DNA of 64,000 nucleotides, taken from the NCBI RefSeq assembly GCF_002918555.1, contig NZ_PQMB01000001.1:62087-126086 (forward strand), in the 5' to 3' direction. Below are positions 10,170 through 23,799 of the stretch, piece after piece. Below the pieces are notes generated by a model. The model saw only the letters and a list, made by a program, of their open reading frames with translations. It was not told the DNA's origin and searched no databases. Position numbers and translations under genes: made by a program. The number at the start of each line of letters is the position of its first letter. The stretch's first letter is position 1. Source of the DNA: Citrobacter amalonaticus. Its GTDB lineage: Bacteria > Pseudomonadota > Gammaproteobacteria > Enterobacterales > Enterobacteriaceae.

Positions 10170-10400
10170 TTACTTTTTCTTGTGCCATTTGTCATCATCT
10201 CCTTTTTCATAATCATTTTTCACTGCCGCCCACGCGACTTTATGCGCAGTCTCTTCCCGACCAGCATTATCACGGCGATCGGACTTCTCTTTGTATTGCT
10301 CCCAGGCACTCCTGAACGCTGCTATATAAATATCCTGAGCGTGAGCAGGCAGAACATGTTGTACGCTTTCCGGCAGATCGCTTTTTGATTTATACGGCAT
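10170..10400 (-). CDS. chaB: Cation transport regulator ChaB
   Basis: A 76-residue, highly charged ChaB protein (PYKSKSDLPESVQHVLP start, KKK end). It was named as a putative regulator of the ChaA antiporter, but its direct function is unclear. An AGGAGTCTGC site precedes the ATG. It is divergent from chaA and upstream of chaC, as in E. coli. Confidence 0.93.
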   Translation of the reverse strand: MPYKSKSDLPESVQHVLPAHAQDIYIAAFRSAWEQYKEKSDRRDNAGREETAHKVAWAAVKNDYEKGDDDKWHKKK

Positions 10401-10677
10401 TGCAGACTCCTTTTTTGGGCTAAACCCTAAGTGTGGTCAATGTTGCCCGATTCTGCTAATGGCGCAGCATTTCTGTTTTTTCATTCCTCTAACATACTGT
10501 TAATTCAGCATTCTATGAACAAGACTCTCATTTTTATTCATTTGAATGAAAAATTTTAATGATGCCGTAAAATTTCGTAAAATATCACCTGTAACACCGC
10601 GTTTTCTGTTATTTTCCCCAATCTTTATTACATTTATAATTCGAAACACCTGCACAAGACAGCGATGGAGAACCACA

Positions 10678-11778
10678 ATGACACATGCACATGAGGCGGT
10701 GAAAACCCGCCACAAGGAGACCTCTCTCATTTTCCCGGTTTTGGCGCTGGTAGTGCTGTATTTATGGGGAAACAGCCAGTCACTACCTGTGGTCATCGGC
10801 ATTAATATCCTTGCCCTTATTGGTATTTTAAGCAGCGCATTTAGCGTTGTCCGTCACGCAGACGTATTAGCCCATCGACTTGGGGAACCTTACGGCTCAC
10901 TTATCTTAAGTCTTTCCGTTGTTATTCTCGAAGTCAGTTTAATCTCAGCGCTGATGGCGACCGGCGATGCCGCGCCGACGCTGATGCGCGATACGCTCTA
11001 TTCAATCATCATGATTGTTACCGGCGGTCTGGTCGGTTTTTCCTTACTGCTGGGCGGACGTAAATTCGCCACGCAATATATGAATCTGTTTGGGATTAAA
11101 CAGTATTTGATCGCGCTGTTCCCGCTGGCAATTATTGTGTTGGTTTTCCCGATGGCGTTACCGGGCGCGAATTTCACTACCGGGCAGGCGCTGCTGGTGG
11201 CGTTAATCTCCGCCGCGATGTACGGCGTGTTCCTGCTGATTCAGACCAAAACACACCAGAGTCTGTTTGTCTATGAGCATGAAGATGACAGCGACGACGA
11301 CGACCCGCATCACGGGAAGCCCTCCGCACACAGCAATATCTGGCATTCGATGTGGCTTATCGTGCATCTGATTGCGGTTATCGCGGTGACCAAAATGAAT
11401 GCCAATCCGCTGGAGACACTGCTGACCGAACTGAATGCGCCAGTTGCATTTACCGGTTTCCTGGTTGCCCTGCTGATCCTTTCTCCGGAGGGATTAGGCG
11501 CGCTGAAAGCCGTTCTGAATAACCAGGTCCAGCGAGCGATGAATTTGTTCTTCGGGTCTGTGCTGGCGACAATTTCCCTGACCGTACCGGTAGTGACGTT
11601 GATTGCCTGGGCGACGGGTAACGATCTGGTCTTCGGTCTGGGTGCCCCCGAAATGGTGGTGATGGTGGCCTCACTGGTCCTGTGCCACATCTCGTTTTCA
11701 ACCGGACGCACCAACGTGCTCAACGGCTCGGCACATCTGGCGCTATTTGCCGCTTACCTGATGACGATATTTGCCTGA
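10678..11778 (+). CDS. chaA: Sodium-potassium/proton antiporter ChaA
   Basis: Inner-membrane Ca2+/Na+/K+:H+ antiporter of the CaCA family, 366 residues, matching E. coli ChaA (MTHAHEAVKTRHKETSL). Two repeated helix bundles carry the acidic alpha motifs (ILEVSLISALM and LSPEGLGALKA). They are joined by a very acidic cytoplasmic loop (EHEDDSDDDDPHH), probably cation-regulatory. The frame opens at 10546, but the ATG at 10678 with GGAG upstream gives the family N-terminus. Confidence 0.95.
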   Translation: MTHAHEAVKTRHKETSLIFPVLALVVLYLWGNSQSLPVVIGINILALIGILSSAFSVVRHADVLAHRLGEPYGSLILSLSVVILEVSLISALMATGDAAPTLMRDTLYSIIMIVTGGLVGFSLLLGGRKFATQYMNLFGIKQYLIALFPLAIIVLVFPMALPGANFTTGQALLVALISAAMYGVFLLIQTKTHQSLFVYEHEDDSDDDDPHHGKPSAHSNIWHSMWLIVHLIAVIAVTKMNANPLETLLTELNAPVAFTGFLVALLILSPEGLGALKAVLNNQVQRAMNLFFGSVLATISLTVPVVTLIAWATGNDLVFGLGAPEMVVMVASLVLCHISFSTGRTNVLNGSAHLALFAAYLMTIFA

Positions 11779-11788
11779 TCAACAGACG

Positions 11789-11829
11789 AAAAAAACCCGC
11801 AGTGGCGCAATGCCGCGGCGGGTTTATTT
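11789..11829. terminator. Bidirectional terminator between chaA and kdsA
   Basis: AAAAACCCGC pairs with GCGGGTTT around a GC-rich inner segment, between the convergent chaA and kdsA stops. A-run on one side and T-rich on the other, so it can act in both directions. Confidence 0.8.
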
Positions 11830-11842
11830 ATTACGGCGAGAC

Positions 11843-12706
<864 letters not shown>

Positions 12707-12734
12707 TTAAACATTTAGGTAAGTAACGATTACA

Positions 12735-12921
12735 CGTCATACTTCATGTTGCACATGCGTTGGCGACGAGTGACTCGATCCATCCCTGAGCCTCGCCCTT
12801 ACGGGCCGCCGCAAGCGGCGTTCAAATCTGTTCCAGACAAATTTGTCGTTCACCCCGGTCACGAGCTTGTGTACGCTCCCGGGAGTTTCTCTCTTGCCGC
12901 CTTCCTGCAACTCGAATTATT
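12735..12921. repeat. Interspersed palindromic repeat, copy A
   Basis: Begins CATACTTCATGTTGCACATG and ends TTCCTGCAACTCGAATTATT. These ends form an imperfect inverted repeat, the same as in four other intergenic spots of this window (19027, 20309, 56771, 62052). This is the longest copy, about 187 bp, between sirB1 and kdsA inside the operon, so it would be transcribed. The family resembles ERIC-like non-coding elements of enterobacteria; the exact family name is not certain. Confidence 0.6.
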
Positions 12922-12932
12922 GAGTGTATAAA

Positions 12933-13742
12933 TTAATGCAGAACAATCTGTTTGTGCGAGATGTTATTAATCTGCGCACGAATCATTTCGCTGATCGGGT
13001 CTTCCGGACACTGCTCAACAAAATAACTTAAATCCGTCAGCGCAACATGCTCACACTCCAGCTGCGCATAAATCAGCCCGCGATCGCGTATTTCATACGG
13101 ATCTTCCGGGTTAAACTGCAATAATGCCTCGCTCGCGCGCAGGGCCAGCTCCATCTGCTGCTCTTCCATGAGAGATGATTTCAGCGTATCAAGCAGTTTA
13201 CGAATCACTTCCGCATTATCAGCCTCATCGAGGTCTTCGTTAAACAACTCAGCGACCGGACTGATATTGCCTTTCAGCCAGACGTCCAGCATATGCTCAT
13301 TCAACGTTTCACCGTTAAATGGGTTAATCAGCCACATTTCCCCCTCCAGCGACTCAATACGTAAAATGAGCTGCGTGGGGAAGATGACCGGAACCAGCGG
13401 AAGATCCAGACGATTGGCGACCCAGAGTAAAATCGCGCCCAGCGACACCGCGCTGCCCTGGCGATTCTTCAGAACCTGATCAAGCCATAATGCGTCAGAA
13501 AGGCGATAAACTCCCCGGGTATCGGTGAAGCCCCATTCGCCGTAAAACAGTGCCAGCAATTTTTCCAGTTGCTCATCCTGAGACAGGAACTGGCTAATTT
13601 CTTCTTGCGCCAGGCAGACCAGACGCTCCAGCTCGTCGTACACAGACTGGGAAGGAAAATCCAGACGGATGGATTCAGAGGCCAGGATCATCCCGTCGCA
13701 CAGCGGCGCTTTATTAAATTCGAAATCAGCTAACGATCTCAT
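12933..13742 (-). CDS. sirB1: SirB1 family protein (transglutaminase-like/TPR)
   Basis: A 269-residue cytoplasmic protein matching E. coli YchA/SirB1. The N-terminal half has the SirB1 transglutaminase-like region (AILLWVANRLDLPLVPVIFP, then EMWLINPFNGE), and the C-terminal half carries TPR-like helices. The molecular role is unknown. The start ATG lies four bases after the sirB2 stop, within the leftward hemA operon. Confidence 0.9.
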   Translation of the reverse strand: MRSLADFEFNKAPLCDGMILASESIRLDFPSQSVYDELERLVCLAQEEISQFLSQDEQLEKLLALFYGEWGFTDTRGVYRLSDALWLDQVLKNRQGSAVSLGAILLWVANRLDLPLVPVIFPTQLILRIESLEGEMWLINPFNGETLNEHMLDVWLKGNISPVAELFNEDLDEADNAEVIRKLLDTLKSSLMEEQQMELALRASEALLQFNPEDPYEIRDRGLIYAQLECEHVALTDLSYFVEQCPEDPISEMIRAQINNISHKQIVLH

Positions 13743-13745
13743 GAC

Positions 13746-14138
13746 TTACCCCAGTAACGGTAACTTTGTGGTGGCGAGTTTAATGATGATGTACAGCACC
13801 ACCAACGCCAGCGGGAATGCGATGATACGCGCCTGCTGACTGTGCGCCCGACGATAATCGAGCGCAATAAAACCCAAAACGATATAGATAATAACGCCAA
13901 ACAGCTTTTCAGTCAGCCATGACCCCTGTTCGGTGAATGGCAAGATGTGCGTTTTAAGCATCAACCCTACCCCGCTCAGCAGTAACACACTATCGATAAT
14001 CGGCGGCACAACCCGCGTCCAGCGGGCCGTGGCCAGCGGATGATGGATATAACGCCACCAGTAACGCAGAATAAACAGGCCAACAGACAACACGATGCTG
14101 GTTAGATGAACATTTAGCAGCAACATAAAGCTGTTCAT
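13746..14138 (-). CDS. sirB2: SirB2 family membrane protein
   Basis: A 130-residue inner-membrane protein with four predicted helices (LLNVHLTSIVLSVGLFILRY at the start), matching E. coli YchQ/SirB2. Function unknown. Its start overlaps the prmC stop, so expression is likely coupled to the operon. Confidence 0.9.
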   Translation of the reverse strand: MNSFMLLLNVHLTSIVLSVGLFILRYWWRYIHHPLATARWTRVVPPIIDSVLLLSGVGLMLKTHILPFTEQGSWLTEKLFGVIIYIVLGFIALDYRRAHSQQARIIAFPLALVVLYIIIKLATTKLPLLG

Positions 14139-14968
14139 CAGGCGATCCGCCCGAGAGTAATACGTTCGTTGTTACCGTAATCCCGACAGGTTTCTACCGC
14201 CCGATATCCTGCCTGCGTGAAAGCATCCCTGACCGCCTCCCCCTGCTGCCAGCCATGCTCCAGCAGTAAAAAGCCGCCCGGCGTAAGGATGCTGCGCGAC
14301 TGCCCGATAATCTGCACGATGTCCGCCATGCCGCGATCGCCCGCAACCAGCGCCGACAGAGGCTCGAAGCGCACGTCGCCCTGCATTAAGTGCGGATCCT
14401 GTTCGTCAATATAGGGCGGATTGCTGACAATCATCTCGAACCGTTCTCCCGCTAACGCGCTGAACCAGTTGCTTTGCAGGATGCGGACATTACCGATCGC
14501 CAGATGCTCCGCATTGCGACATGCCAGCGCGACGGCGTCTGGCATCCGGTCTACCGCCGTCACGTCACAGTCAGGACGCTCGCTGGCGAGCGCCAGCGCA
14601 ATGGCTCCGGTGCCGGTACCCAGATCGAGAATACGGCACGGTTCCACGGGCAAACGCGCCAGCGCCTGCTCGACCAGACACTCCGTGTCCGGGCGCGGGA
14701 TCAGCGTGACGGGGGACACAAACAGCGGCAACGACCAGAATTCGCGAACGCCGGTTAAGTGCGCCACGGGTTCGCCTCGCCTGCGGCGCGCCAGTAACGC
14801 GTCAAGTTGCTCACGCTGGGCGTCGGTTAAGGCTGTTTCACCGAATGCCAGAATAAACGTTCGTCCTTTACCCGTGACAAATTCGAGCAGAACCTCAGCG
14901 TCACGCCGCGGGCTTTCGCTCTCCTGTAGCTGGCTTATCGCCTCACGCAACCAGTGCTGAAAATCCAT
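14138..14968 (-). CDS. prmC: Release factor glutamine methyltransferase PrmC (HemK)
   Basis: SAM-dependent enzyme that methylates the Gln of the GGQ motif in RF1 and RF2. 276 residues: an N-terminal helical RF-binding domain, then a Rossmann methyltransferase with the SAM loop (RILDLGTGTGAIALAL) and the NPPY motif (IVSNPPYIDEQD). It sits immediately after its substrate gene prfA, start and stop sharing a base. Confidence 0.96.
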   Translation of the reverse strand: MDFQHWLREAISQLQESESPRRDAEVLLEFVTGKGRTFILAFGETALTDAQREQLDALLARRRRGEPVAHLTGVREFWSLPLFVSPVTLIPRPDTECLVEQALARLPVEPCRILDLGTGTGAIALALASERPDCDVTAVDRMPDAVALACRNAEHLAIGNVRILQSNWFSALAGERFEMIVSNPPYIDEQDPHLMQGDVRFEPLSALVAGDRGMADIVQIIGQSRSILTPGGFLLLEHGWQQGEAVRDAFTQAGYRAVETCRDYGNNERITLGRIA

Positions 14969-16050
14969 TATTCCTGCTCAGACAACGCAGCCAGCTGGTC
15001 GGCCTGATATTCCTGAACAATCGGCTCAATGAGCATGTCCAGCTTGCCTTCCATTGCTTCATCCAGCCGATAAAGCGTCAGGTTAATGCGGTGATCGGTC
15101 ACACGGCCCTGCGGAAAGTTGTAGGTACGGTTGCGATCGCTGCGATCGCCGCTGCCCAGCAGGTTGCGACGCGTGGAGGCTTCCGCCTGCTGACGCTTCG
15201 CCACTTCAGCGGCGCGAATGCGGGAACCCAGTACAGATAGCGCTTTCGCCTTGTTTTTATGCTGTGAACGCTCGTCCTGACACTCCACCACGATCCCGGT
15301 TGGCAGGTGGGTGATACGGATGGCTGAATCGGTGGTGTTAACGTGCTGCCCACCGGCCCCTGAAGAACGGAAGGTATCAATGCGCAGGTCGGCCGGGTTG
15401 ATGTCCGGCAGTTCCGCTTCCGGCAGTTCCGGCATAACAGCCACGGTACAGGCAGAAGTGTGAATACGTCCCTGCGATTCCGTTGCCGGTACGCGCTGGA
15501 CGCGATGGCCGCCAGACTCAAATTTCAGTCGACCGTATACGCCGTCGCCGCTAATTTTGGCAATGATCTCTTTATAACCGCCATGCTCGCCGTCACTGGC
15601 GCTCATGATCTCCACGCGCCAGCGACGCGTCTCAGCATAGCGGCTGTACATACGAAACAGATCGCCCGCGAACAGCGCCGCCTCATCGCCGCCGGTTCCG
15701 GCGCGAACTTCCAGGAACGCATTGCGCTCATCGTCCGGATCTTTCGGCAGTAACAGCACCTGTAACTGCTGCTCCAGCTGTTCACTTTTATCTTTTGCTT
15801 CGCGCAGTTCTTCCTGCGCCATCTCACGCATTTCAGGATCGTCGAGCATCATCTGTGCCGTTTCGATATCATCCTGAATCTGTTGCCAGTCCGTAAAACA
15901 GCGAGAAACATCGCTTAATTGCGCATACTCACGCGACAACGCGCGAAAACGTTCCTGGTCTGCGATGGTTCCCGCATCACCCAGCAGCGCCTGAACTTCT
16001 TCATGGCGTTCGTGCAGGGCTTCCAGTTTGGCAACGATAGAAGGCTTCAT
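14968..16050 (-). CDS. prfA: Peptide chain release factor 1
   Basis: RF1 reads UAA and UAG stop codons and triggers release of the finished peptide. 360 residues, the usual length. The tripeptide anticodon-type region (PATES) and the catalytic GGQ loop ([18 protein letters not shown]) are intact. It lies between hemA and prmC in the operon. Confidence 0.97.
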   Translation of the reverse strand: MKPSIVAKLEALHERHEEVQALLGDAGTIADQERFRALSREYAQLSDVSRCFTDWQQIQDDIETAQMMLDDPEMREMAQEELREAKDKSEQLEQQLQVLLLPKDPDDERNAFLEVRAGTGGDEAALFAGDLFRMYSRYAETRRWRVEIMSASDGEHGGYKEIIAKISGDGVYGRLKFESGGHRVQRVPATESQGRIHTSACTVAVMPELPEAELPDINPADLRIDTFRSSGAGGQHVNTTDSAIRITHLPTGIVVECQDERSQHKNKAKALSVLGSRIRAAEVAKRQQAEASTRRNLLGSGDRSDRNRTYNFPQGRVTDHRINLTLYRLDEAMEGKLDMLIEPIVQEYQADQLAALSEQE

Positions 16051-16088
16051 AGGCGTAAATGCACCCTGTAAAAAAGAATGGTGTGCTG

Positions 16089-17345
16089 CTACTCCAGCCC
16101 GAGGCTGTCGCGCAGAATATTCAGGCGTTCATTATCCCCGTCACGGGCAGCCTGTTGAAGAGATTTGGTTGGCGCATGGATCAGGCGGTTGGTCAGTTTC
16201 CATGCCAGATCCTGCATAATGGTTTGCGCATCGCCACCCTGTTCAAGTGCAGCCAGCGCTTTGGCAGTCAATTCATCTCGCACCTGCTCAGACTGACTAC
16301 GATATTCACGGATGCTCTCGCTGGCGCTCTGCGCACGCAGCCAGGCCATGAACTCGCTGGTTTCCTGCTCAACGATGGTTTCCGCCTCCACCGCCGCCGC
16401 TTTGCGCTGCGCCAGATTGTGCGAAATGATGCTTTGCAGGTCGTCCACGCTGTACAAATAGGCGTTCGCAAGTCGGCCCACTTCCGGTTCGACGTCACGC
16501 GGTACCGCAATGTCGACCAGCAGCATCGGCTGATTACGACGGCCTTTCAGCGCGCGCTCCACCATTCCCTTACCGATAATCGGCAGCGGGCTGGCGGTGG
16601 AGCTGATAATAATGTCGGCTTCCTGTAAACGCGCGTCGATATCGCTGAGCGAAATCACCTCTGCGCCCACTTCATCTGCCAATACCTGCGCCCGCTCGCG
16701 GGTGCGATTCGCGATGATCATCTTCTGCACTTTATGTTCGCGCAAATGACGTGCCACCAGCTCAATGGTCTCTCCTGCGCCAACCAGCAGCACGGTAACC
16801 GAAGAGAGCGACTCAAAGATCTGGCGGGCAAGAGTACAGGCGGCGAAAGCCACAGAAACTGCGCTGGCGCCGATTTCTGTTTCAGTGCGCACACGCTTAG
16901 CGACAGAGAAGGATTTCTGGAACATGCGCTCCAGCGCGCTGGCGTTCAGGTGGCCTTTTTGCGAATCCGCAAACGCTTTTTTCACCTGACCAAGAATTTG
17001 CGGCTCGCCCAGCACCAGCGAATCCAGCCCGCTGGCAACGCGCATCAGATGGCTGACCGCGTCGTTATCCTGATGCCAGTAGAGGCTATTACGCAGATCG
17101 TCTTCGTTCAGATTATGAAAGTCACATAACCAACGAATCAGCGCCTCTTGCAGGTTATCCTGCTCTTCAACGCTGAGATAAAGCTCTGTGCGGTTGCACG
17201 TCGACAGCACCACCCCGCCCTGCACCATCGGCTGCGCAAGCAGGCTATCCAGCGCCTGATCGAGCGTGTCCGGCGAAAACGTTACGCGTTCTCGCAGCGA
17301 TACAGGTGCCGTTTTATGGTTAATGCCAAGCGCTAAAAGGGTCAT
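16089..17345 (-). CDS. hemA: Glutamyl-tRNA reductase HemA
   Basis: First committed step of the C5 route to tetrapyrroles: reduces Glu-tRNA(Glu) to glutamate-1-semialdehyde with NADPH. 418 residues. The nucleophilic Cys is in [12 protein letters not shown], and the GINHKTAP N-terminus and NADPH-binding fold ([17 protein letters not shown]) are clear. First gene of the leftward operon, divergent from lolB. Confidence 0.97.
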   Translation of the reverse strand: MTLLALGINHKTAPVSLRERVTFSPDTLDQALDSLLAQPMVQGGVVLSTCNRTELYLSVEEQDNLQEALIRWLCDFHNLNEDDLRNSLYWHQDNDAVSHLMRVASGLDSLVLGEPQILGQVKKAFADSQKGHLNASALERMFQKSFSVAKRVRTETEIGASAVSVAFAACTLARQIFESLSSVTVLLVGAGETIELVARHLREHKVQKMIIANRTRERAQVLADEVGAEVISLSDIDARLQEADIIISSTASPLPIIGKGMVERALKGRRNQPMLLVDIAVPRDVEPEVGRLANAYLYSVDDLQSIISHNLAQRKAAAVEAETIVEQETSEFMAWLRAQSASESIREYRSQSEQVRDELTAKALAALEQGGDAQTIMQDLAWKLTNRLIHAPTKSLQQAARDGDNERLNILRDSLGLE

Positions 17346-17486
17346 GTCTGCGGGAGTAGTACCAGCGTTGATATGGTTAGTCTGCTCGCATCATACAGGA
17401 TGCGCGTGGTCAATAAAAGAGACAGCCCCTTCTGGAGTCATTGTCAATGGCCGCTAATTTTATGATTTAAGACAACTTGAACGTAG

Positions 17487-19026
<1,540 letters not shown>

Positions 19027-19027
<1 letters not shown>

Positions 19028-19142
19028 ATCATTCGGGTTTCAGGAAGATGGCGAGATGAAGAATTGCCAGGAGCATACGGCAGTATGTGCCTGGTCTGAG
19101 GCATCGACGTCAACGCACATGAAACGTAAATGATGACGAGTA
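19027..19142. repeat. Interspersed palindromic repeat, copy B (prs leader)
   Basis: ATCATTCGGGTTTCAGGAAG at the left and ACGCACATGAAACGTAAATG then ATGACGAG at the right correspond to the ends of the other copies. The middle holds a hairpin, CCAGGAGCATACGG with CAGTATGTGCCTGG. It occupies most of the ispE-prs gap and so falls in the prs leader or promoter region. Confidence 0.5.
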
Positions 19143-19167
19143 AGCCGGGCAAGCTGAGTTTCGGTGA

Positions 19168-20241
<1,074 letters not shown>

Positions 20242-20254
20242 TCGAGCCTGGTTC

Positions 20255-20280
20255 AAAAACCCGCTGCGGCGGGTTTTTTT
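20255..20280 (+). terminator. Intrinsic terminator after prs
   Basis: AAAAACCCGC-TGCG-GCGGGTTTTTTT: a strong GC stem with a seven-T tail right after the prs stop. Confidence 0.9.
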
Positions 20281-20308
20281 GTCTGTAATGATTAATTTGT
20301 CCCACAAA

Positions 20309-20421
20309 TCATTCAGGTTGCATCGAGGCAGCAAGTGAATGCGTTCCCGGAAGCGTACAGGTAGTACGTAACAGAGACAATTGAACGCAGCCAACAAGAC
20401 GCAGCCCGAAGGATGACGGGA
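20309..20421. repeat. Interspersed palindromic repeat, copy C
   Basis: ATCATTCAGGTTGCATCGAG, a central CGGAAGCGTACAGG/AGTACGTAACAGAG hairpin, and GCAGCCAACAAGACGCAGCC match the layout of copies A, B and E. It is the most diverged copy and lies between the prs terminator and dauA. Confidence 0.45.
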
Positions 20422-20488
20422 AATGACTTAGGCCTCCTTCACCTGCCATTTAGTTGACAGATGATGCGCTCATGGATGAAACATTATT

Positions 20489-22168
20489 GTGAACAGATTA
20501 TTTTCCTCACATGTGATGCCTTTCCGCGCCCTCATCGACGCTTGCTGGAAAGAAAAATATACCGCTTCACGGTTTACCCGTGATGTGATTGCCGGGATCA
20601 CCGTCGGGATTATTGCTATCCCGTTGGCCATGGCACTGGCGATTGGCAGTGGCGTTGCGCCGCAGTACGGTCTTTACACGTCCGCCGTGGCAGGGATTGT
20701 GATTGCATTAACCGGGGGCTCGCGCTTCAGCGTCTCCGGTCCGACCGCCGCGTTTGTGGTGATCCTGTATCCCGTGTCGCAGCAGTTCGGACTGGCTGGC
20801 TTGCTGGTCGCGACATTGATGTCGGGGATTTTCCTGATCCTTTTTGGCCTGGCGCGTTTTGGCCGCCTGATTGAATACATACCCGTATCGGTCACCCTGG
20901 GCTTTACATCAGGGATTGGTATCACCATTGGTACCATGCAAATTAAGGACTTCCTGGGCCTGCAGATGGCGCATGTCCCTGAGCACTATTTGCAAAAAGT
21001 AGGGGCGCTGTTCATGGCGCTCCCCACCGTTAATCCGGGTGATGCCGCGATTGGCGTCGTCACGCTTGGGATACTGATTTTCTGGCCGCGTCTGGGCATT
21101 CGTCTGCCTGGTCACCTCCCCGCGCTGCTGGCTGGTTGCGCGGTGATGGGGATCGTTAATCTGCTGGGCGGTCACGTCGCAACGATTGGTTCTCAGTTCC
21201 ACTATATTCTGGCTGACGGCTCGCAGGGTAACGGCATCCCACAACTGTTGCCGCAGCTGGTGCTGCCATGGAATCTGCCGGATTCAGAGTTTACCCTGAA
21301 CTGGGATTCGCTGAGCGCCCTGCTTCCGGCGGCGTTTTCGATGGCGATGCTGGGTGCCATTGAGTCTCTGCTGTGCGCCGTGGTGCTCGACGGCATGACC
21401 GGCACCAAACACAAAGCTAACAGCGAGCTCATCGGCCAGGGGCTGGGAAACATTGTCGCGCCGTTCTTTGGCGGCATCACGGCAACGGCGGCGATTGCCC
21501 GTTCAGCGGCTAACGTGCGTGCCGGGGCGACGTCCCCCATCTCTGCGGTGATCCACGCGATTCTGGTGATCCTCGCCCTGCTGGTACTGGCACCGTTGCT
21601 CTCCTGGTTGCCGCTTTCCGCAATGGCCGCGCTTCTGCTGATGGTGGCGTGGAATATGAGTGAGGCGCATAAGGTGGTGGACCTGCTGCGTCATGCGCCG
21701 AAAGACGACATCATTGTTATGCTGATGTGTATGTCGCTGACGGTACTTTTTGACATGGTGATTGCCATCAGCGTCGGTATCGTGCTCGCCTCTCTGCTGT
21801 TTATGCGTCGAATTGCCCGGATGACCCGCCTGGCGGTGGTGAACGTTGAAGTACCGGATGATGTACTGGTACTGCGCGTTATTGGCCCACTCTTCTTTGC
21901 GGCGGCCGAAGGGCTGTTTACCGACCTGGAAACGCGTATTGAGGGTAAACGTATCGTTGTTCTGAAATGGGATGCGGTACCCGTGCTGGACGCCGGTGGG
22001 CTTGATGCGTTTCAGCGTTTTGTAAAACGGCTGCCGGAAGGCTGCGAACTACGGATCAGTAACCTCGAGTTCCAGCCGTTACGGACGATGGCGCGTGCAG
22101 GCATCAAACCGATCCCCGGACGCCTGGCGTTCTTCCCTAATCGCGACGCGGCGCTGGCTGATTTATAA
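20489..22168 (+). CDS. dauA: C4-dicarboxylate transporter DauA (SLC26/SulP family)
   Basis: Inner-membrane SulP carrier known in E. coli as an aerobic succinate/aspartate transporter at acidic pH (formerly YchM). 559 residues, the same length as E. coli. The membrane domain of about 12-14 helices (about 25-430) includes the SulP signature [20 protein letters not shown] cytoplasmic STAS domain follows (about 445-550, [19 protein letters not shown]). The start is a GTG ([17 protein letters not shown]). Confidence 0.95.
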   Translation: MNRLFSSHVMPFRALIDACWKEKYTASRFTRDVIAGITVGIIAIPLAMALAIGSGVAPQYGLYTSAVAGIVIALTGGSRFSVSGPTAAFVVILYPVSQQFGLAGLLVATLMSGIFLILFGLARFGRLIEYIPVSVTLGFTSGIGITIGTMQIKDFLGLQMAHVPEHYLQKVGALFMALPTVNPGDAAIGVVTLGILIFWPRLGIRLPGHLPALLAGCAVMGIVNLLGGHVATIGSQFHYILADGSQGNGIPQLLPQLVLPWNLPDSEFTLNWDSLSALLPAAFSMAMLGAIESLLCAVVLDGMTGTKHKANSELIGQGLGNIVAPFFGGITATAAIARSAANVRAGATSPISAVIHAILVILALLVLAPLLSWLPLSAMAALLLMVAWNMSEAHKVVDLLRHAPKDDIIVMLMCMSLTVLFDMVIAISVGIVLASLLFMRRIARMTRLAVVNVEVPDDVLVLRVIGPLFFAAAEGLFTDLETRIEGKRIVVLKWDAVPVLDAGGLDAFQRFVKRLPEGCELRISNLEFQPLRTMARAGIKPIPGRLAFFPNRDAALADL

Positions 22169-22544
22169 CGCGTCTCCGTTACCGGTTTGTCTCTGTGCAA
22201 ACCGGTAACACTTCCCGTGTCGGCAGTGGTTACCCCGCCTGGATGACTATTATCCCTTTTTCGAATCCAGCCCGCGTCGAGCCCCCGGTGATTTCATTTA
22301 CGCCAGACGAGATGACCCGCGCCGACATTCCTGCGGTTCAGCTATTTCTTGTTGAATATCTCAATTTGTTCTTCAATGCCGGCAGAACAAAACCTTCCGC
22401 GGATGAGAATATCGTCAATCCTGAACAGCAGTATATTTTGCAGAAAAGAAATTTGTTAGTTTGCGCGTGGAACAAGCGGGAATATGGGAAGAATATTTCA
22501 GCCAGTCAGCCGCGAAGCTGACTGGTTATATCCCTGGCGATGAC
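22169..22544. other. dauA-ychH gap, no supported gene
   Basis: 376 bp between dauA and the convergent ychH. A 108-codon open frame (22195-22521, +) covers most of it. It has no good ribosome site, no domain I recognise and an odd composition, so I do not call it. No clear terminator hairpin was seen. Confidence 0.3.
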
Positions 22545-22823
22545 TTAGCTGTGACGACGATTGTCGTTGCGACGGCAACGTTTATCGTAATGGCGGACCC
22601 ACCAGTAACGGTCGCTCACCTGTTCATGCCCGCCAACGCGAGCACCTGCCAGCCAGAGAATGGCCCCCACAAAGATACTGAGAACTGCACCATGTGCGAA
22701 AAATTGTGGCAGGTTAAACTGCGGCAGCTGGTTTAAAATAGAGTAACCAACGCCCACGACCATAACCACTAATCCCAACCCCATGAGCACGTTACCGAGT
22801 AACGAAGCGTTTTTGCGTTTCAT
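22545..22823 (-). CDS. ychH: YchH family small membrane protein
   Basis: 92 residues with two predicted membrane helices (LGNVLMGLGLVVMVVGVGY and FFAHGAVLSIFVGAILWL) and a basic tail. Matches E. coli YchH (DUF2583), a stress-induced inner-membrane protein of unknown mechanism. The ATG has GGAGGTGACAT upstream. Divergent from pth. Confidence 0.9.
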   Translation of the reverse strand: MKRKNASLLGNVLMGLGLVVMVVGVGYSILNQLPQFNLPQFFAHGAVLSIFVGAILWLAGARVGGHEQVSDRYWWVRHYDKRCRRNDNRRHS

Positions 22824-23098
22824 ATGTCACCTCCGGAACCTTGGGTTGCTTCAGGGAATACCCCTAATCCTTATGTGTAAAGTATAGACACTGCGCCAGA
22901 TTGTTAGTGCGCGAACGATCACAATTACAACGCTTAATTCAACAAAACTTTACAAATAAGCCACTGAACAGTCATGATTTCCAATAGTTCATTTTGGCAA
23001 TTATTCATTTTCATTAATAAGTGACGCTGTTTTTTGTCAAGCGCGGCCGCAGACAGTAAACTACGCGCCAGTTACAGACCTGGACAGGACAAAAAAAC

Positions 23099-23683
23099 GT
23101 GACGATTAAACTGATTGTCGGCCTGGCAAACCCCGGCGCGGAATACGCAGCGACGCGCCATAATGCTGGCGCATGGTATGTCGATCTGCTGGCGGAGCGT
23201 CTGCGGGCGCCCCTACGGGAAGAGCCGAAATTCTTCGGCTACACCTCGCGTGTCACGCTTGAAGGTGAAGATGTTCGCCTGCTGGTACCCACCACGTTTA
23301 TGAATCTGAGCGGTAAAGCGGTTGGCGCAATGGCCAGTTTTTATCGTATCAATCCCGACGAAATTTTGGTGGCGCATGATGAACTCGACCTTCCCCCCGG
23401 CGTGGCAAAATTTAAGCTCGGTGGCGGACACGGGGGACACAACGGCCTGAAGGACATCATCAGCAAGCTCGGCAATAACCCGAACTTTCACCGCTTACGC
23501 GTTGGAATCGGCCATCCGGGCGATAAAAACAAAGTTGTCGGCTTTGTGCTGGGGAAACCGCCTGTATCTGAACAGAAGTTAATTGACGACGCCATTGACG
23601 AAGCGGTGCGTTGTACCGAAATTTTGTTCAAAGATGGCCTGACAAAAGCAACCAGCCGTTTGCATACCTTTAAAGCGCAATAA
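23099..23683 (+). CDS. pth: Peptidyl-tRNA hydrolase Pth
   Basis: Releases tRNA from peptidyl-tRNA that drops off the ribosome. 194 residues. Catalytic His in [11 protein letters not shown], Asp in [11 protein letters not shown], and the Asn motifs FMNLSGKAV and GHNGLKDI are all present. The start is GTG, after GGACAGGAC. Followed by ychF, as in other enterobacteria. Confidence 0.97.
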   Translation: MTIKLIVGLANPGAEYAATRHNAGAWYVDLLAERLRAPLREEPKFFGYTSRVTLEGEDVRLLVPTTFMNLSGKAVGAMASFYRINPDEILVAHDELDLPPGVAKFKLGGGHGGHNGLKDIISKLGNNPNFHRLRVGIGHPGDKNKVVGFVLGKPPVSEQKLIDDAIDEAVRCTEILFKDGLTKATSRLHTFKAQ

Positions 23684-23799
23684 GCAGTGATGTGCGGCAT
23701 TTTTGCCGTACGCTGTGTATAATAGGCAAAGTTATTTCCATTTCTACAATCTGTTTTCTACAACGGGTTGATTATTAAGATATTAAGGTGATTTAAATC

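Noticed and set aside
22195..22521. 108-codon frame between dauA and ychH
   Set aside because: No clear ribosome site and no family similarity; possibly a decayed gene but not supportable.
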